DNA of 50,261 nucleotides from NCBI RefSeq assembly GCF_001424185.1, contig NZ_LMOM01000017.1, positions 1,040 to 51,300 of the forward strand, written 5' to 3'. Under the pieces are notes generated by a model that saw nothing but the letters and a program-made list of their open reading frames with translations, was not told the origin of the DNA and searched no databases. Origin of the DNA: Deinococcus sp. Leaf326. GTDB taxonomy: Bacteria; Deinococcota; Deinococci; Deinococcales; Deinococcaceae. Positions 37,458-49,153 of this stretch are shown here, in pieces. The translations under genes and the position numbers were made by a program. Positions within the stretch are counted from its first letter, which is position 1, and each line of letters opens with the position of its first letter.

Positions 37458-37473
37458 CGGGCCCGCAGGCCCG
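37458..37473 (-). other. Hairpin between binding-protein and permease genes
   Basis: CGGGCC/GGCCCG with a 4-nt loop shortly after the binding-protein stop. The 244-bp gap has no gene. A hairpin here would let the binding protein be made in excess over the permeases, as is common in ABC operons. Confidence 0.4.
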
Positions 37474-37494
37474 TGCGCCGTTACCCGGTCTTGC

Positions 37495-39207
37495 TTACTT
37501 CTTGACCAGGCCCTTCCATTCCAGCGAGGTCATGGGGTTATAGGTCGCCTTGGTGCGGCCTTCGCCCGTGATCCGGCTGCTCTGGAAGATGTACGCGACC
37601 GGTGCGGGCACCAGGATGTACGGGGCCTGCTCGTAGGCGCGGTTGCCGATCAGGCTGTACAGGCGGTTGCGCTGGGCCGTGTTGACGGTGGCGCGGGCCT
37701 GGGCGTTCCACTTGTCGATCTGCGCGTCCTTGAAGTTGCTGCGGGGGCTGTAGAAGCCGTCCGAGGCATAGAAGGTCGTGATGAAGTTGTCCGCGTCGGC
37801 GTAGTCGGGCGACCAGCCGATCAGGATCATGGCTTCCTCACCCTTCTTGGACGAGGCGAGCATTTCGCTCCACTGCTTGCCCTGGATGTTGACCTTGAAC
37901 TTGGGGTTGATGGCCTCGATGTTGCGCTTGAGGATTTCCATGGCCGTCTGCGAGGCGGGGGTGTTGGCGCGGTAGTTCGCGGTCAGCACGAAGCCGTTTT
38001 TCCAGACGTTGCCGCCCCAGGCGCGCTGAAAGTAGGCCTTGGCCTGCGCGGCGTCGAACTTGTAGGTCTTGACCTTGGAGTCGTAACCGGGGAAAGAGTC
38101 GGGCAGCAGCATGGTGCGCTGGACGCCCTTGCCCTTCTGCACGTCGGCGATGTACTGCGCGTAGTTGAAGGCGTAGGAGAAGGCTCGGCGCACGTTCACG
38201 TCGCTGAAGAAGTTGGCCGGGATGCCCTGGCCGTCGAGCTTGCCGCTGCCCAGCAGGCCCGTGCCCTTGATGCTCTCATTCATGAAGATGGCAGTCGCGG
38301 TGGTGTTGGGCAGGTCGTCCACCCAGGTCACGCCGGGCTTGCCCTTGATCTGGGCCTCGTCCACCGCGCGGCCGCTGGCCTCGATGATGTCGGCGTCGCC
38401 GCGCAGCAGCGCCTGCTGGCGGGCCGCCTGCTCGGGGACTTTTTGCTGGATGACGTTCTTGATGCTGGGCTTCTGGCCCCAGTAGCCGTCGAAGGCCGTG
38501 AACAGGTAGTTGTTCGCGTCCTTGCGCACGAGCTTGTACGCGCCGGTGCCGTTGGGCTTCTGGCTCAGGTTGCTGCCGGTGAGGTCCTTGCCGACCCAGG
38601 TCTTCCAGGTGGCTTCGGTGCCGTCCCACTCGCCGATGCTCGCGCCGTACTTGCGGTCCACGATGGCCTGGCCCGTGTAGGCCAGCTTGGCCAGGAACGC
38701 AGGGTCTACCTTGGGCAGCGTGAACACGAGCTGGCCGGCGGCGTTGCACTTGGCAGCGGCGCTGATCTTGGCCCAGGTGACGCTCTTGTCATCGTTGGCG
38801 TTGGCCTGGGTGCCCAGCAGCGACTCGCTGATGAACCAGTTGCCCGACTCGCCGCTATTGGTCACGAGGTTGCGGCGGAAGGAGTATTCGGCGTCGGCGC
38901 AGGCCATGGTGTCGCCGTTGTGGAACTTGACGTTCTTGCGCAGGTCGAAGGTGTAGGTCTTGCCGCCGTTGCTGACGGTCCACTTCGTCGCCAGACGGGG
39001 CTCGAGCTTCGTGAGGCTCGCGCCGCTGTAAGTCAGCAGCGTTTCGTACATATTGTCGACGAGCGCCGAGGAGGCGGTGTCGTAAGTCACGCCGGGGTCG
39101 AGGGTCGGCACGTCGCCGGCCGTCTGGATGACCAGGGTGTCGGCGGGCGAGGCAGCGAAGGCGGAACCGGCGAGGAGCAGGGTGCTGATCAGGGCAATCT
39201 TCTTCAT
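37495..39207 (-). CDS. Peptide ABC transporter substrate-binding protein (SBP family 5)
   Basis: A 570-residue secreted binding protein. The signal peptide [18 protein letters not shown] is cleaved by signal peptidase I after Ala18; there is no lipobox. The mature part begins with [22 protein letters not shown], typical of oligopeptide-binding proteins, and later has [16 protein letters not shown] and the [12 protein letters not shown] helix. It delivers peptides to the two permeases encoded downstream. The ATG at 39207 has AGGAGG 7 nt upstream; the frame upstream of it is not coding-like. Confidence 0.95.
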   Translation of the reverse strand: MKKIALISTLLLAGSAFAASPADTLVIQTAGDVPTLDPGVTYDTASSALVDNMYETLLTYSGASLTKLEPRLATKWTVSNGGKTYTFDLRKNVKFHNGDTMACADAEYSFRRNLVTNSGESGNWFISESLLGTQANANDDKSVTWAKISAAAKCNAAGQLVFTLPKVDPAFLAKLAYTGQAIVDRKYGASIGEWDGTEATWKTWVGKDLTGSNLSQKPNGTGAYKLVRKDANNYLFTAFDGYWGQKPSIKNVIQQKVPEQAARQQALLRGDADIIEASGRAVDEAQIKGKPGVTWVDDLPNTTATAIFMNESIKGTGLLGSGKLDGQGIPANFFSDVNVRRAFSYAFNYAQYIADVQKGKGVQRTMLLPDSFPGYDSKVKTYKFDAAQAKAYFQRAWGGNVWKNGFVLTANYRANTPASQTAMEILKRNIEAINPKFKVNIQGKQWSEMLASSKKGEEAMILIGWSPDYADADNFITTFYASDGFYSPRSNFKDAQIDKWNAQARATVNTAQRNRLYSLIGNRAYEQAPYILVPAPVAYIFQSSRITGEGRTKATYNPMTSLEWKGLVKK

Positions 39208-39289
39208 AGGCCTCCTGGAGGGGGTGAACAGCGCAGGCTCCGCCTGGAACACGGCGTTTCTAGGTGGAAGCTGGTCTGTTCGGGGAATC

Positions 39290-39320
39290 AACGGAGTGAT
39301 CATAGCGTATGTCAATTGAC
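39290..39320 (-). promoter_or_regulatory. Possible promoter/operator of the peptide transporter operon
   Basis: The minus strand has TTGACA within the perfect palindrome GTCAATTGAC (39311-39320), with GTTGAT 17 bp downstream as a poor -10. The palindrome could be a repressor site. It lies in the 244-bp divergent gap shared with ddl. Confidence 0.35.
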
Positions 39321-39438
39321 CTATTCATGAATAAGTCCTCATGCCGATGCATACGGCAAAAAGGTGAGTTTGGCCACCCTGGCCCCGGCGCACTCCCCAT
39401 CCAACAGGCCAGAGGCGACAAGTACCCAGGCGGCGCGG

Positions 39439-39444
39439 CATACT
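39439..39444 (+). promoter_or_regulatory. -10 element (leaderless) of ddl
   Basis: CATACT, 7 nt before the GTG at 39452. It departs from TAnnnT only in the first base. No -35 at 17 bp. Confidence 0.45.
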
Positions 39445-39451
39445 GCCCCGC

Positions 39452-40471
39452 GTGAAGAAGAGAATCCTGCTGCTGGCGGGCGGTCAGTCCGGCGAACACG
39501 AGGTCAGTCTCATGAGTGCGCGCAGTGTGCTCGCCGCCCTGCCGCGCGACCAGTTCGACGTGACGCCCGTGGTCATCAGCAAGCAGGGGCGCTGGCTGCC
39601 CCCCACCGACACCGTGCGCGCCCTGGAGACCGGCGTGTCGGTGCCGGGCGGCGACCTCGTGCTGCACCGCGCGGCCAGCGCCGAAGGGTACGACGCCGTC
39701 TTTCCGCTGCTACACGGCCCGATGGGCGAGGACGGCACCATCCAGGGCCTGTTGACCCTGGCGGGAATTCCCTTCGTGGGCAGCGGCGTGCTGGGGTCGG
39801 CCGCCAGCATGGACAAGGTCATGACCAAGCAGGTGCTTGCCTCGGCCGGCATTCCGCAGGTGGCGTGGCGCCTCGCCGTGCGCCGCGAGTGGACGCAGAC
39901 CCCGGATGCCGTACGGGCACGCGCCCATGAACTGGGTTACCCCCTGTTCGTGAAACCGGCCAACCTGGGGTCCAGCGTGGGCATCAGCAAGGTGCGCGCG
40001 GCCGCCGAGCTCGACGACGCCCTGACACTGGCGTTCTCGCTTGACCGCCGCGTGATCCTGGAGGCGATGACCGCCCACAAGCCCCGCGAGGTCGAGGTGG
40101 GCATTCTGGGCAACGACGCGCCCATCGCCAGCCCGGTGGGCGAACTGAGCTTCGGGGCCGAGTTCTACGACTACGCCACCAAGTACACCGAGGGCCAAGC
40201 GACCATGCATATTCCTGCGCCGCTGCCCCCCGAGGTCGCGGCCCGCGTGCGCGAGCTCGCACTCCAGGCCTTCCTGGCCCTCGACTGCGCCGGGCTGGCC
40301 CGCGTGGACTTCTTCTATGTCGAGGAGACAGGCGAACTGTTCCTCAACGAGGTCAACACTATGCCCGGTTTCACGACTACCTCCATGTACCCCAAGCTGT
40401 TCGGCGCGGCGGGCCTGAGCTACAGCGAACTGGTCACGCGGCTGGTCGAGCTGGCGCTGGAACAGCGGTAG
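39452..40471 (+). CDS. ddl: D-alanine--D-alanine ligase
   Basis: A 339-residue ATP-grasp enzyme making D-Ala-D-Ala for peptidoglycan. The N-terminus [20 protein letters not shown] has the conserved GGxSxEHxVS serine and glutamate. Further on are [13 protein letters not shown] near residue 89, [13 protein letters not shown] near 168, and [15 protein letters not shown] near 295, which binds Mg2+ and ATP. The start is a GTG at 39452, leaderless. It ends opposite the MBL-fold gene with a shared hairpin. Confidence 0.96.
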   Translation: MKKRILLLAGGQSGEHEVSLMSARSVLAALPRDQFDVTPVVISKQGRWLPPTDTVRALETGVSVPGGDLVLHRAASAEGYDAVFPLLHGPMGEDGTIQGLLTLAGIPFVGSGVLGSAASMDKVMTKQVLASAGIPQVAWRLAVRREWTQTPDAVRARAHELGYPLFVKPANLGSSVGISKVRAAAELDDALTLAFSLDRRVILEAMTAHKPREVEVGILGNDAPIASPVGELSFGAEFYDYATKYTEGQATMHIPAPLPPEVAARVRELALQAFLALDCAGLARVDFFYVEETGELFLNEVNTMPGFTTTSMYPKLFGAAGLSYSELVTRLVELALEQR

Positions 40472-40481
40472 AGACCGGGAG

Positions 40482-40513
40482 GCGCCGGGGGGCCGGAGGG
40501 GCCGCCCCGGCGC
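40482..40513. terminator. Convergent hairpin between ddl and the MBL-fold gene
   Basis: GCGCCGGGG (40482-40490) pairs with CCCCGGCGC (40505-40513), 14-nt loop. No T run on either strand; possible bidirectional stop of moderate strength. Confidence 0.4.
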
Positions 40514-41634
<1,121 letters not shown>

Positions 41635-41638
<4 letters not shown>

Positions 41639-41967
41639 AACGTGATCTCCCCGGTGCCGCCATCGTCCGCGGCGTTCTCCGGGCCGTTGAGGGTGTCGAG
41701 CCGGGCCTGCGCCGCCTCCCGGCGCGCGCGGGTCAGCTCCGGCAGTCGGCGGGCGTGCAGGCCGTCGGGTCCACCGGTCACGTCCAGCAGGTCGCCCTCA
41801 CCCACGTCCTCGGGAAAGGTGCCGAGCGGCACCACGACGGTCTGCCCATCCGGCAGTTCCAGACGGGCGGCGCGGCCGTGAGGCGTGTCTTCCAGGCCGT
41901 CGACCGTCCAGAGGTCGCCCGACGGCGGCCGGGACAGACCTCCAGGCAAATGGTGCTCACTGCTCAT
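41635..41967 (-). CDS. DUF3006 protein coupled to the MBL-fold gene
   Basis: A 110-residue soluble protein of the DUF3006 family, whose function is unknown. The core is LWTVDGLEDTPHGRAARLELPDG and VPLGTFPEDVGEGDLLDV, small beta-rich segments, followed by a helical tail with RARREAAQARLDTL. DUF3006 genes often sit beside ComEC-like MBL genes, as here, where the stop and the next start share bases. The ATG at 41967 follows TACGCT by 6 nt, so this is the first, leaderless gene of the pair. Confidence 0.82.
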
Positions 41968-41973
41968 GTGCTC

Positions 41974-41979
41974 AGCGTA
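41974..41979 (-). promoter_or_regulatory. -10 element (leaderless) of the DUF3006-MBL pair
   Basis: TACGCT on the minus strand, 6 nt before the ATG. It begins right beside the stop codon of the membrane-protein gene (41980). Confidence 0.55.
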
Positions 41980-42456
41980 CTACGGCGCCCGGTTCTCTCC
42001 GGCGGCGCGGGCGTAGGCGGGCAACTGCGTGCGCGCCAGGAGATACAGCGCGGCGGCGGCGGCCCAGCACAGGCCCCAGGCCAGAGGCTGGTGCAGAGCC
42101 GCGCAGCCCAGCAGAAAGGGAATGGCCGGCGCGCTCGCCGCCTGCATCGCCGCGGTGAGGGCCGCGCGACCGGGCGCCTGTGCAGGGGCGCGTGTGTCCC
42201 GCGCCGCCTGCCGGGCGAGACGCAGCGCCACGAGCCCGAACCCCAGGCCCAACGCCGCGAAGCCCCACGCCGCCGCCGCCGGGTAGGGCGCCGGGGCGCT
42301 CAGCAGGTACAGGGCGCCCAGGGGCAGCCCCGGCGCGGCCAGCGCCAGCAACGCGAGGTGGAAGGCCCGCCGCGACGCGCGCGCCAGACCCGCCGGCCCG
42401 TCGCGCAGGTCACGGGCGAAGGCGGCCCAGACTCCCGTTCCGGCGCCCTCAGGCAC
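41980..42456 (-). CDS. Small membrane protein of unknown function
   Basis: A 158-residue alanine- and leucine-rich protein with about four membrane segments ([80 protein letters not shown]). I recognise no family. Its start at 42456 overlaps the end of ygfZ by 8 nt, so it is translated from the same mRNA. The position after YgfZ gives little hint of function. Confidence 0.65.
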   Translation of the reverse strand: MPEGAGTGVWAAFARDLRDGPAGLARASRRAFHLALLALAAPGLPLGALYLLSAPAPYPAAAAWGFAALGLGFGLVALRLARQAARDTRAPAQAPGRAALTAAMQAASAPAIPFLLGCAALHQPLAWGLCWAAAAALYLLARTQLPAYARAAGENRAP

Positions 42457-43321
42457 GGGCTGGGGTCAGGAGCCGGACCTGGGCGGGGACACCGCCGACT
42501 TCGACGGCCGCGCCTTCCTCCAGTTCCTTACGAAGCCGCGCGAGGCTCGCTCCGCCCGCGTTCAGGCCCGACTGCCCCACGACCTTGCCCCCCGCCGTGA
42601 CTTCGGCCCGTTCCGGCAGCCCCTCACCCACGAGCGCGGCGAGGTGATACCGGGCGTTGCCGCGCGCCTCCAGGCGGGCCATGATCTCTTGGCCCACGTA
42701 GCAGCCCTTGCGGTAGCTGATGGCCGGCAGCGGCCCGCCTAGGTCCAGTCCGATTTCCTGAAGCAGCGTCCCCGTGAACCCGTCGCGGGCCACGTCGGGA
42801 ATACCGGCGGCGATGCGGGCGACGTCGAGGTCGGCCAGCGGGCGCTCCTGGCCTAGCGCGCCGAGAACGGCGGCTTCGTGGCGCAGGAGGTAATGCAGGT
42901 CCACACCGGACGTCCCGCTGCGGTTCACGCGGCCCGCGAGCACCGCGCCGCCACCGAGGTCGAAGGTCTGGGCTATGGGGCCGTCTGCCTGCCAGCCGGG
43001 CAACGCTGCCGCGTCCCAGACGTGCACGGTCGCCAGCGTGTCCGAGAGGTCGGTGACCTCCACCTGATCGAAGATGATGTAGCGGCGCAGCCGGGCGGCC
43101 AGCGCGGGGGCCAGGCCCTCGTCGAGGTGAAGGTACACATCGTCCGCGCGGCGATACGCCCGCGCGAAGTGCTCGATCTGGCCGCGCACGTTCAGGAAGC
43201 AGGCGGCGACGAGCCCCGGCGTGGGGGCGCCGCGCAGGTCGCCGGTCATCTGGCCCTGCACGAAATCGACCCGGTCGGGGCCGGTCACGCGCAGGCTGCT
43301 GGAAGGAATGCGGGTCCACAT
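42449..43321 (-). CDS. ygfZ: YgfZ/GcvT-like folate-binding protein
   Basis: A 290-residue protein of the aminomethyltransferase-fold family that acts in iron-sulfur cluster maintenance, using folate. The diagnostic motif [17 protein letters not shown] (near residue 200) includes the essential cysteine. The N-terminal part has [16 protein letters not shown], the usual start. The ATG at 43321 follows TAGCCT by 6 nt. The downstream membrane-protein gene overlaps its end. Confidence 0.93.
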   Translation of the reverse strand: MWTRIPSSSLRVTGPDRVDFVQGQMTGDLRGAPTPGLVAACFLNVRGQIEHFARAYRRADDVYLHLDEGLAPALAARLRRYIIFDQVEVTDLSDTLATVHVWDAAALPGWQADGPIAQTFDLGGGAVLAGRVNRSGTSGVDLHYLLRHEAAVLGALGQERPLADLDVARIAAGIPDVARDGFTGTLLQEIGLDLGGPLPAISYRKGCYVGQEIMARLEARGNARYHLAALVGEGLPERAEVTAGGKVVGQSGLNAGGASLARLRKELEEGAAVEVGGVPAQVRLLTPARA

Positions 43322-43327
43322 ATCCGC

Positions 43328-43333
43328 AGGCTA
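43328..43333 (-). promoter_or_regulatory. -10 element (leaderless) of ygfZ
   Basis: TAGCCT on the minus strand, 6 nt before the ATG. The -35 position is in the loop of the hairpin that ends the hemA operon. Confidence 0.6.
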
Positions 43334-43339
43334 CGGCAA

Positions 43340-43368
43340 GCGCCCCCGCACGTGTGTGACGGGGGCGC
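43340..43368 (-). terminator. Hairpin after hemA
   Basis: A 9-bp stem GCGCCCCCG/CGGGGGCGC (43340-43348 with 43360-43368). On the minus strand it is followed by TTGCCG and then the next gene's -10. Confidence 0.6.
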
Positions 43369-43389
43369 ACCTGGGCAAAGAGGCAGGGC

Positions 43390-44502
43390 TCAGTCGCTCG
43401 CCAGCCCCAGCGCCGCCTCGGGCCAGGCGCGGCGGGCCAACTGGGCCTCGCGGGTCAGGTGCCAGCGGCTCAGGTCGGCGGCGGCCTCGCGGATGATCGC
43501 CTCGGCGTGGGGCAGGGCGTCGCGCCGGCTCTGGAGGTTACGGCTCACGACCGCCGTGAGGTCGTCGAGGTTGTGCAGGTACGCGCCCGGCACGTCCGCA
43601 ATGTCGGGATTCAGGATACGCGGCACGCTGATGTCGATGAGGAACATCGGGCGCTCCGGGCGGCCCTCGAGCGCCTTCCACACCCCCTCGGCCCCCAGGA
43701 CGTAGTGGGGCGCGGCGCTCGACGCGATGACCACATCGGCCTCGGGCAGCGCCTCGTGCAGCAGCTCGGCGGCGCATACCCGGCCGCCGAGCTTGTCGGC
43801 GAGCTGCCGGGCGCGGGCCTCGGTGCGGTTGACCACGATCACGTCGTCCACGCCCGCCGCGCGCAGATGGGTCAGGGTCAGCTCGGCCGTCTCGCCCGCG
43901 CCGAGGACCAGGGCGGTGCGGCCGGCGAGGCTGCCCAGCGCGGCTCCGGCCAGTTCAACGGCGGCGCTGGACACGCTGACCACCCGGTCGCTCATGCCGG
44001 TTTCGGAGCGTACGCGCTTGCCCGCCGCCAGGGCGCCCTGGGCGACCTTGTTGAGCAGGGTGCCGCTCAGCCCGCGCTCGCTGGCCGCCTGCCACGCCCG
44101 CTTGACCTGCCCCTGAATCTGGGTCTCTCCGATGACGAGGCTGTCGAGGCCCGAGGCCACGCGGTACAGGTGGCGCACGGCGTCCTCGCCCCGGTACACG
44201 TACAGGTGGCCGTCCAGGGCGTGGCCCCAAGCACCCTCGAAGGCGGCGCGCGGGTCTCCCCCGATCCCGGCGAGATACACCTCGGTGCGGTTGCAGGTCG
44301 CCAGCAGCATGACCTCGCGGGAGTGCCGCGCGAGGTGGGAGAGCAGCGCGCCTTCCTCGCCCGCGCGCACGGCGGCGCGTTCGCGGATCTCGACGGGCGC
44401 GGTCTGGTGGTTGAGACCCACCACCGCGAAGTCCAGTGGGGCAGGCGCCGGCAGGTGGGTCTGCCGCAGGAAACTGCGCGCGGTCGGGCAGGCGAGCGTC
44501 AT
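43390..44502 (-). CDS. hemA: Glutamyl-tRNA reductase
   Basis: A 370-residue enzyme reducing glutamyl-tRNA(Glu) to glutamate semialdehyde, the committed step of C5 heme synthesis. The N-terminal catalytic domain has [15 protein letters not shown] near residue 27 and the nucleophilic cysteine in [11 protein letters not shown] near 67. The NADPH-binding domain has [12 protein letters not shown] near 191. A helical dimerisation tail ends the protein, a little shorter than in E. coli. The start overlaps the stop of the precorrin-2 dehydrogenase gene as ATGA. Confidence 0.94.
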   Translation of the reverse strand: MTLACPTARSFLRQTHLPAPAPLDFAVVGLNHQTAPVEIRERAAVRAGEEGALLSHLARHSREVMLLATCNRTEVYLAGIGGDPRAAFEGAWGHALDGHLYVYRGEDAVRHLYRVASGLDSLVIGETQIQGQVKRAWQAASERGLSGTLLNKVAQGALAAGKRVRSETGMSDRVVSVSSAAVELAGAALGSLAGRTALVLGAGETAELTLTHLRAAGVDDVIVVNRTEARARQLADKLGGRVCAAELLHEALPEADVVIASSAAPHYVLGAEGVWKALEGRPERPMFLIDISVPRILNPDIADVPGAYLHNLDDLTAVVSRNLQSRRDALPHAEAIIREAAADLSRWHLTREAQLARRAWPEAALGLASD

Positions 44503-45056
44503 GCGGCCCCCCCGACGGCGCGGCAGATATCGGCGTCGAGCCGGCCCAGGGCGGCGGCGCGCTCGGGCCCGGCCAGGGTCAGGGCGTCCTCGCGGCGCGT
44601 GGTCCAGGCGTTCAGTTCGGCCGTATCGGGCAGCCTGGCCTGCACGCTCTCGCGCAGGGCGCGGGCCAGCATGGGCAGTTCGCGCCCGGTCGAGACCGCC
44701 ACCTGCACCCCCGCGCGCTCGGCCACGGCAGGAAACCGCAGGGTGCCGCGCCTGGCCTCGCCCGCGTGGTTCACCAGCACGCCGGCCGCGCGGGCCTGCT
44801 CGGCGACGGCGTCGTTCAGCGCCGCGTCGTCGGTCGCGGCCACGACCAGGCGGACGCCGGTCAGGTCGGCCGGGGCGTAGGGACGGCGCTCAGCGCGCAC
44901 CGGCAGTGCGGCCAGGTCGGGCAGGATGGCCGGAGCCACCACCCGCACGTCCAGCCCCGACGCCAACAGCGTGGCCGCGCGGCGCAGCGCCACCGCGCCG
45001 CCGCCGACGATCAGGGCCACTTCTCCCCGCAGATCTAAAAAGGCCGCCAGACTCAC
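44499..45056 (-). CDS. Precorrin-2 dehydrogenase (siroheme synthase N-terminal domain)
   Basis: A 185-residue NAD-binding protein like the N-terminal part of CysG or Met8. The sequence [27 protein letters not shown] (split at the Rossmann turn GGGAVA) and [19 protein letters not shown] are typical. It oxidises precorrin-2 to sirohydrochlorin; the same fold may also insert iron. With CobA-HemD upstream this gives siroheme from uroporphyrinogen III. The start is a GTG at 45056 placed 6 nt after TATGCT. hemA is coupled to its stop. Confidence 0.88.
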   Translation of the reverse strand: MSLAAFLDLRGEVALIVGGGAVALRRAATLLASGLDVRVVAPAILPDLAALPVRAERRPYAPADLTGVRLVVAATDDAALNDAVAEQARAAGVLVNHAGEARRGTLRFPAVAERAGVQVAVSTGRELPMLARALRESVQARLPDTAELNAWTTRREDALTLAGPERAAALGRLDADICRAVGGAA

Positions 45057-45062
45057 CCGCGT

Positions 45063-45068
45063 AGCATA
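45063..45068 (-). promoter_or_regulatory. -10 element (leaderless) of the precorrin-2 dehydrogenase-hemA unit
   Basis: TATGCT on the minus strand, 6 nt before the GTG start; ACGCCC at the -35 position. No strong terminator was found between CobA-HemD and this promoter. Confidence 0.55.
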
Positions 45069-45152
45069 CGCCTCCGGGCCGGGGCGGGCGTCCCCTACCG
45101 AACGGTCAGAAAGTGGTCTGGGACGGGATTTTCCAAACCGGCCGGGCCGTCC

Positions 45153-46670
45153 CTACGCCGGTGACTCGGCCTGTAAGGCAGCCTCGGCCGCCGCCTCGAC
45201 CAGGGCCTCCAGACTGGCGGTCTGGGCGACGGTCACGCGGGTAAATCCGGCCTCGCGGGCCGCGTCGGCGGTCTGCGGACCCATCGCCGCGACAGGCAAC
45301 CCGAGCGGATCGAAATCGTCCGAGGCGAGCGCCGCGAGGTGCCGCGCCGCGCTGCCCGACGCCAGGGTCACGGCCGCCGCCGACTTGAGCCGCTGCGTGG
45401 CGTTCTCGGAGGGTTGGGCAGGCTCAGTGCGGTACAGCTCGGCGCGCTCGTAGCGCAGGCCGCGCGCCGTGAGGGCCTCACCCAGTTCGGCCTCGGCAAG
45501 TTGGGAGGTCAGGTGCAGAACACCCTCGCCCGCCCCGGCCGGCAGTTCCAGGCCCAGGTGCCGCGCACCGGGAGTGGACGGCACGAAGTCGGCACGCACG
45601 CCCTGCGCCTCCAGACTGCGGGCCGTGCTGGGACCGACCGCCGCGACGCGCACCCCGGCGAGGTGCCGCGCGTCCAGACCCAGTTTGCCCAGGTGTGAGA
45701 AGAGTTCGGTCACGGCCTGGTTGCTGGTCAGCAGCAGCCACGACGTGCCCGAGAGGTCGCGCAGCCGGGCATGTAGGGCCGCCTCGTCGCCGGTCGGGGC
45801 GAAGCGGATCAGGGGCACTTCGAGCACGTCGGCCCCCCCGGCGCGCAGCAGGTCCGAGAGGCCGCTGGAGCCGTCGCGCGTGCGGGTCACGGCGACCGTC
45901 TTGCCTGCCAGCGGACCGCCGCGCAGGGGCGCGAGGTCGAACCAGCGCAGGGTGTCGCGCAGACGCACGACCTCGCCGATCACCGTCACGGCGGGGGCCT
46001 CCAGCCCGGCCTCCCGCACCACATCGGCGATGGTCGTCAGGGTGCCGACCGCCACACGCTGCTGCGGCGTGGTGCCCCACTGCACGGTGGCGGCGGGGGT
46101 CTGGGGGTCGCGCCCGGCGGCGATCAGGTCAGCCGAGATCTGCCCCAGGTTGCGCACGCCCATCAGGAGCAGCAGGGTGTCCACCCCCGACAGCCGCTCG
46201 TAGTGCGCGCCGCCCTCCTTCGTGTTGCCCGTCAGGACGGCGAAGCTGCGCGCAGCCTCGCGGTGCGTGACAGGAATCCCTGCGTAGGCAGGAGCGGCGA
46301 TGGCACTGGTGACGCCCGGCACGATCTCGAAGGGCACGCCGGCCTCATGGCAGGCCTCGGCCTCCTCGCCGCCGCGCCCGAAGACGAACACGTCGCCGCC
46401 CTTGAGCCGCGCCACGCGCTGGCCGCCGTTCGCCTGGGCGGTGCGCACGAGGAGCGCCGTGATCTGCTCCTGGGAGATGTACTCGGAAAAGCCCTTCTTG
46501 CCCACGTAGATGGTCTCGGCCTGGGGGCAGTGGCGCAGCAGCTCGGGGTTGGCGAGGTAGTCGAACAGCACCACATCGGCCTGGGCGAGCGCCTGCGCTC
46601 CGCGCAGGGTCAGCAGACCCGGATCGCCGGGGCCGGCACCGATGAGGGACACGAAGGCACGCGAAGTCAT
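45153..46670 (-). CDS. Fusion of uroporphyrinogen-III C-methyltransferase and uroporphyrinogen-III synthase
   Basis: A 505-residue two-domain enzyme. Residues 1-245 are a SUMT/CobA methyltransferase with [30 protein letters not shown] and [21 protein letters not shown], which makes precorrin-2 with SAM. From about residue 258 to the end is a HemD domain ([33 protein letters not shown], then [12 protein letters not shown]), which closes the tetrapyrrole ring. Such CobA-HemD fusions are known in several phyla. The ATG at 46670 follows TAGCCT by 7 nt, so the annotated start is ten or so codons inside the longest frame. Confidence 0.93.
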   Translation of the reverse strand: MTSRAFVSLIGAGPGDPGLLTLRGAQALAQADVVLFDYLANPELLRHCPQAETIYVGKKGFSEYISQEQITALLVRTAQANGGQRVARLKGGDVFVFGRGGEEAEACHEAGVPFEIVPGVTSAIAAPAYAGIPVTHREAARSFAVLTGNTKEGGAHYERLSGVDTLLLLMGVRNLGQISADLIAAGRDPQTPAATVQWGTTPQQRVAVGTLTTIADVVREAGLEAPAVTVIGEVVRLRDTLRWFDLAPLRGGPLAGKTVAVTRTRDGSSGLSDLLRAGGADVLEVPLIRFAPTGDEAALHARLRDLSGTSWLLLTSNQAVTELFSHLGKLGLDARHLAGVRVAAVGPSTARSLEAQGVRADFVPSTPGARHLGLELPAGAGEGVLHLTSQLAEAELGEALTARGLRYERAELYRTEPAQPSENATQRLKSAAAVTLASGSAARHLAALASDDFDPLGLPVAAMGPQTADAAREAGFTRVTVAQTASLEALVEAAAEAALQAESPA

Positions 46671-46677
46671 GAGACAC

Positions 46678-46683
46678 AGGCTA
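46678..46683 (-). promoter_or_regulatory. -10 element (leaderless) of CobA-HemD
   Basis: TAGCCT on the minus strand, 7 nt before the ATG. It is 28 bp from the -10 of the divergent GNAT gene. Confidence 0.6.
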
Positions 46684-46711
46684 GCGGGCCGGGCGCGGGA
46701 CATATGCGGGA

Positions 46712-46717
46712 TAGGGT
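46712..46717 (+). promoter_or_regulatory. -10 element (leaderless) of the GNAT gene
   Basis: TAGGGT, 6 nt before the ATG at 46724; CCGGGC at the -35 position. The two divergent genes share only 53 bp. Confidence 0.6.
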
Positions 46718-46723
46718 GAGGCC

Positions 46724-47455
46724 ATGAGCGAGATCCTCCTGCGACTGGCCCAGGCCGAGGCCGCCGCCCACACTCGGTTCGGCACCTCGGGGACGGTGGC
46801 CCGCTTCGGCCCGCTGGTGGCGGTCGCCAGCGGCCAGCACCTGCCGGTCGACAGCGCGTGGCACAGCGGCGCCGGGGTTCCCACCGACGGCGACTGGGCC
46901 GATTTCGAGGCCTTCAGCACGGCGCAGGGGCAAGCCGCCACCGTGCATCTGCTCTCGCACATGGCCCCGGCGCTGCTGCCGGCCCTGAATGCCCGCGGCT
47001 ACCGGCCGGACTACGTGCTGCACGCCTATACCCACGACCTCGGTGCGCTTCCCGCGGCTCCCAGCTGGCCGGTCCACGAGGACCCGGACCCGGAACACTG
47101 GGCCGCGCTCGCCGCGCAGGGCTTCGGGCCAGGCTCGGAAACGATCATGAGGGTGGTCGCGGGGGCCGAGGGCACGCGGCGCTTCGTGGCGACCGTGGAC
47201 GGGGAGGCGGCAGGCACGGGCGCCTTCGCCCTTGAGGGAGGAGTTGCGGCGCTACACGGTACGGCGACGAGGCCCGGATTCCGGGGACGGGGCGTGCAGG
47301 CCGCGCTCCTCGTCTTCCGGCTGGCACAGGCGGCGCAGGCAGGAGCCGACCTCGCCAGCGTGTTCGTCACGCCGGGCAGCGGCAGCGAGCGCAACGTGGG
47401 GCGCGCGGGTTTCCGGCTGGTGGGGATGCGCCTGACGTTTACCCGGCAGAACTGA
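46724..47455 (+). CDS. GNAT-family N-acetyltransferase
   Basis: A 243-residue cytoplasmic protein. The C-terminal half is a GNAT domain: a beta strand pair [14 protein letters not shown] and [26 protein letters not shown], where [10 protein letters not shown] is the acetyl-CoA loop (Q/RxxGxG/A), and the later [18 protein letters not shown]. The N-terminal half is divergent and may be a second, degenerate domain. The acceptor substrate is unknown. It is leaderless and divergent from the CobA-HemD gene. Confidence 0.85.
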   Translation: MSEILLRLAQAEAAAHTRFGTSGTVARFGPLVAVASGQHLPVDSAWHSGAGVPTDGDWADFEAFSTAQGQAATVHLLSHMAPALLPALNARGYRPDYVLHAYTHDLGALPAAPSWPVHEDPDPEHWAALAAQGFGPGSETIMRVVAGAEGTRRFVATVDGEAAGTGAFALEGGVAALHGTATRPGFRGRGVQAALLVFRLAQAAQAGADLASVFVTPGSGSERNVGRAGFRLVGMRLTFTRQN

Positions 47456-47490
47456 GCCGTTCGGTCGCCCGGCGACCCGGCCGGGCAGGA

Positions 47491-47496
47491 TAGGCT
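47491..47496 (+). promoter_or_regulatory. -10 element of the dienelactone hydrolase gene
   Basis: TAGGCT, 5 nt before the ATG at 47502; CCCGGC at the -35 position. Confidence 0.45.
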
Positions 47497-47501
47497 GGGC
47501 C

Positions 47502-48197
47502 ATGTCTGCCGCGAATGAAATCGAGTTCATGGCCGAGGACCGCGCCCTGCGTGCCTACGTCGCCCGCCCGGAAGGCCTGGGCCCAGGAGCGGCCACGCAC
47601 CCGGGCGTCCTCGTGATCCACGAGATCTTCGGGCTCAACGACGACATCCGCCGGGTGGCCGACCGGCTGGCCCAGGCCGGATACGTGGCCCTGGCGGTAG
47701 ACCTCTTCGCCGGCCAGAACCGCGCCGTCTGTATGACGCGCATGTTCGGCGGCGTGTTTCTCAATCCACTCGAACACCAGGGCGCCCGCGACACCCGGCG
47801 TGCCCTGGAGGTGCTGGGCGGCCTGGAGGGCGTTGACGCCGCGCGGCTGGGCGCGGTGGGCTTCTGCCTGGGCGGCAGCCTCGCGGTGGCGCTGGCCTGC
47901 ACCAGCGACCACGTGCGCGCGGTCGCGCCCTACTACGGGTTCAATCCCCGGTCACCCGAAGCGCTGCGCCGCAGTTGCCCAGTGGTCGGCAGCTACCCGG
48001 AGCGTGACCCCACCCGCCGCCAGGGCGAGGCTCTACAGGCCGCGCTGGACGACGTGGGCATCCCGAACGACATCAAGGTCTATCCGGGGACGCGCCACAG
48101 TTTCGCCAACCGGGGGCCTGCCTTCGACGGCGTGGCCGCCGAGGATGCCTGGAACCGGGTGATGGCCTTTTTCGACGAACACGTGGCCGGAGGCTGA
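47502..48197 (+). CDS. Dienelactone hydrolase family protein
   Basis: A 231-residue alpha/beta hydrolase. The family motif HEIFGLNDDIRRVADRLA starts near residue 42. The nucleophile is a cysteine in GFCLGGSLA near 126, and the histidine is in GTRHSFANRGPAF near 203, as in carboxymethylenebutenolidases. The acidic triad residue lies between. True dienelactone hydrolases belong to chloroaromatic breakdown, but many family members in non-degraders have unknown ester substrates. The short spacing after TAGGCT and the absence of a ribosome-binding site suggest a leaderless start at 47502. Confidence 0.9.
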   Translation: MSAANEIEFMAEDRALRAYVARPEGLGPGAATHPGVLVIHEIFGLNDDIRRVADRLAQAGYVALAVDLFAGQNRAVCMTRMFGGVFLNPLEHQGARDTRRALEVLGGLEGVDAARLGAVGFCLGGSLAVALACTSDHVRAVAPYYGFNPRSPEALRRSCPVVGSYPERDPTRRQGEALQAALDDVGIPNDIKVYPGTRHSFANRGPAFDGVAAEDAWNRVMAFFDEHVAGG

Positions 48198-48201
48198 ACC
48201 T

Positions 48202-48242
48202 ACGGAAGCGGCCCAGACACGCCTTGTCCGGGCCGCTTCCGT
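48202..48242. terminator. Bidirectional hairpin between dienelactone hydrolase and response regulator
   Basis: A 13-bp stem ACGGAAGCGGCCC/GGGCCGCTTCCGT (48202-48214 with 48230-48242) between convergent genes. T runs are absent but the stem is very stable. Confidence 0.65.
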
Positions 48243-48248
48243 GGTGGC

Positions 48249-48917
<669 letters not shown>

Positions 48918-49153
48918 TGCGGCCTTGTGTTCTCCTGACTGGTGAGAGTTGGTGGTCGGCCGGACACTGGGGTCCGGCGCGCCCAGGCCTCCACCAGGCG
49001 GCAGAGGTGAAACGGAAATTAGAGTCATCCTAGGGGCCAGGACACCGTGGGGAACGCCAGAGCGGTTCATCTTTTTTTAACACCGGCCTATGCCGCGTCT
49101 CCAACGTCGCCGGCCCCCTGCGCTAGACTCGCCCGCATACTCAAGGAGGCACC

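Noticed and set aside
39290..39330. Radiation/desiccation response motif (DdrO site)
   Set aside because: TATGTCAATTGACC shares some letters with the remembered motif, but the right half and overall length do not fit, and the adjacent genes are not in that regulon.
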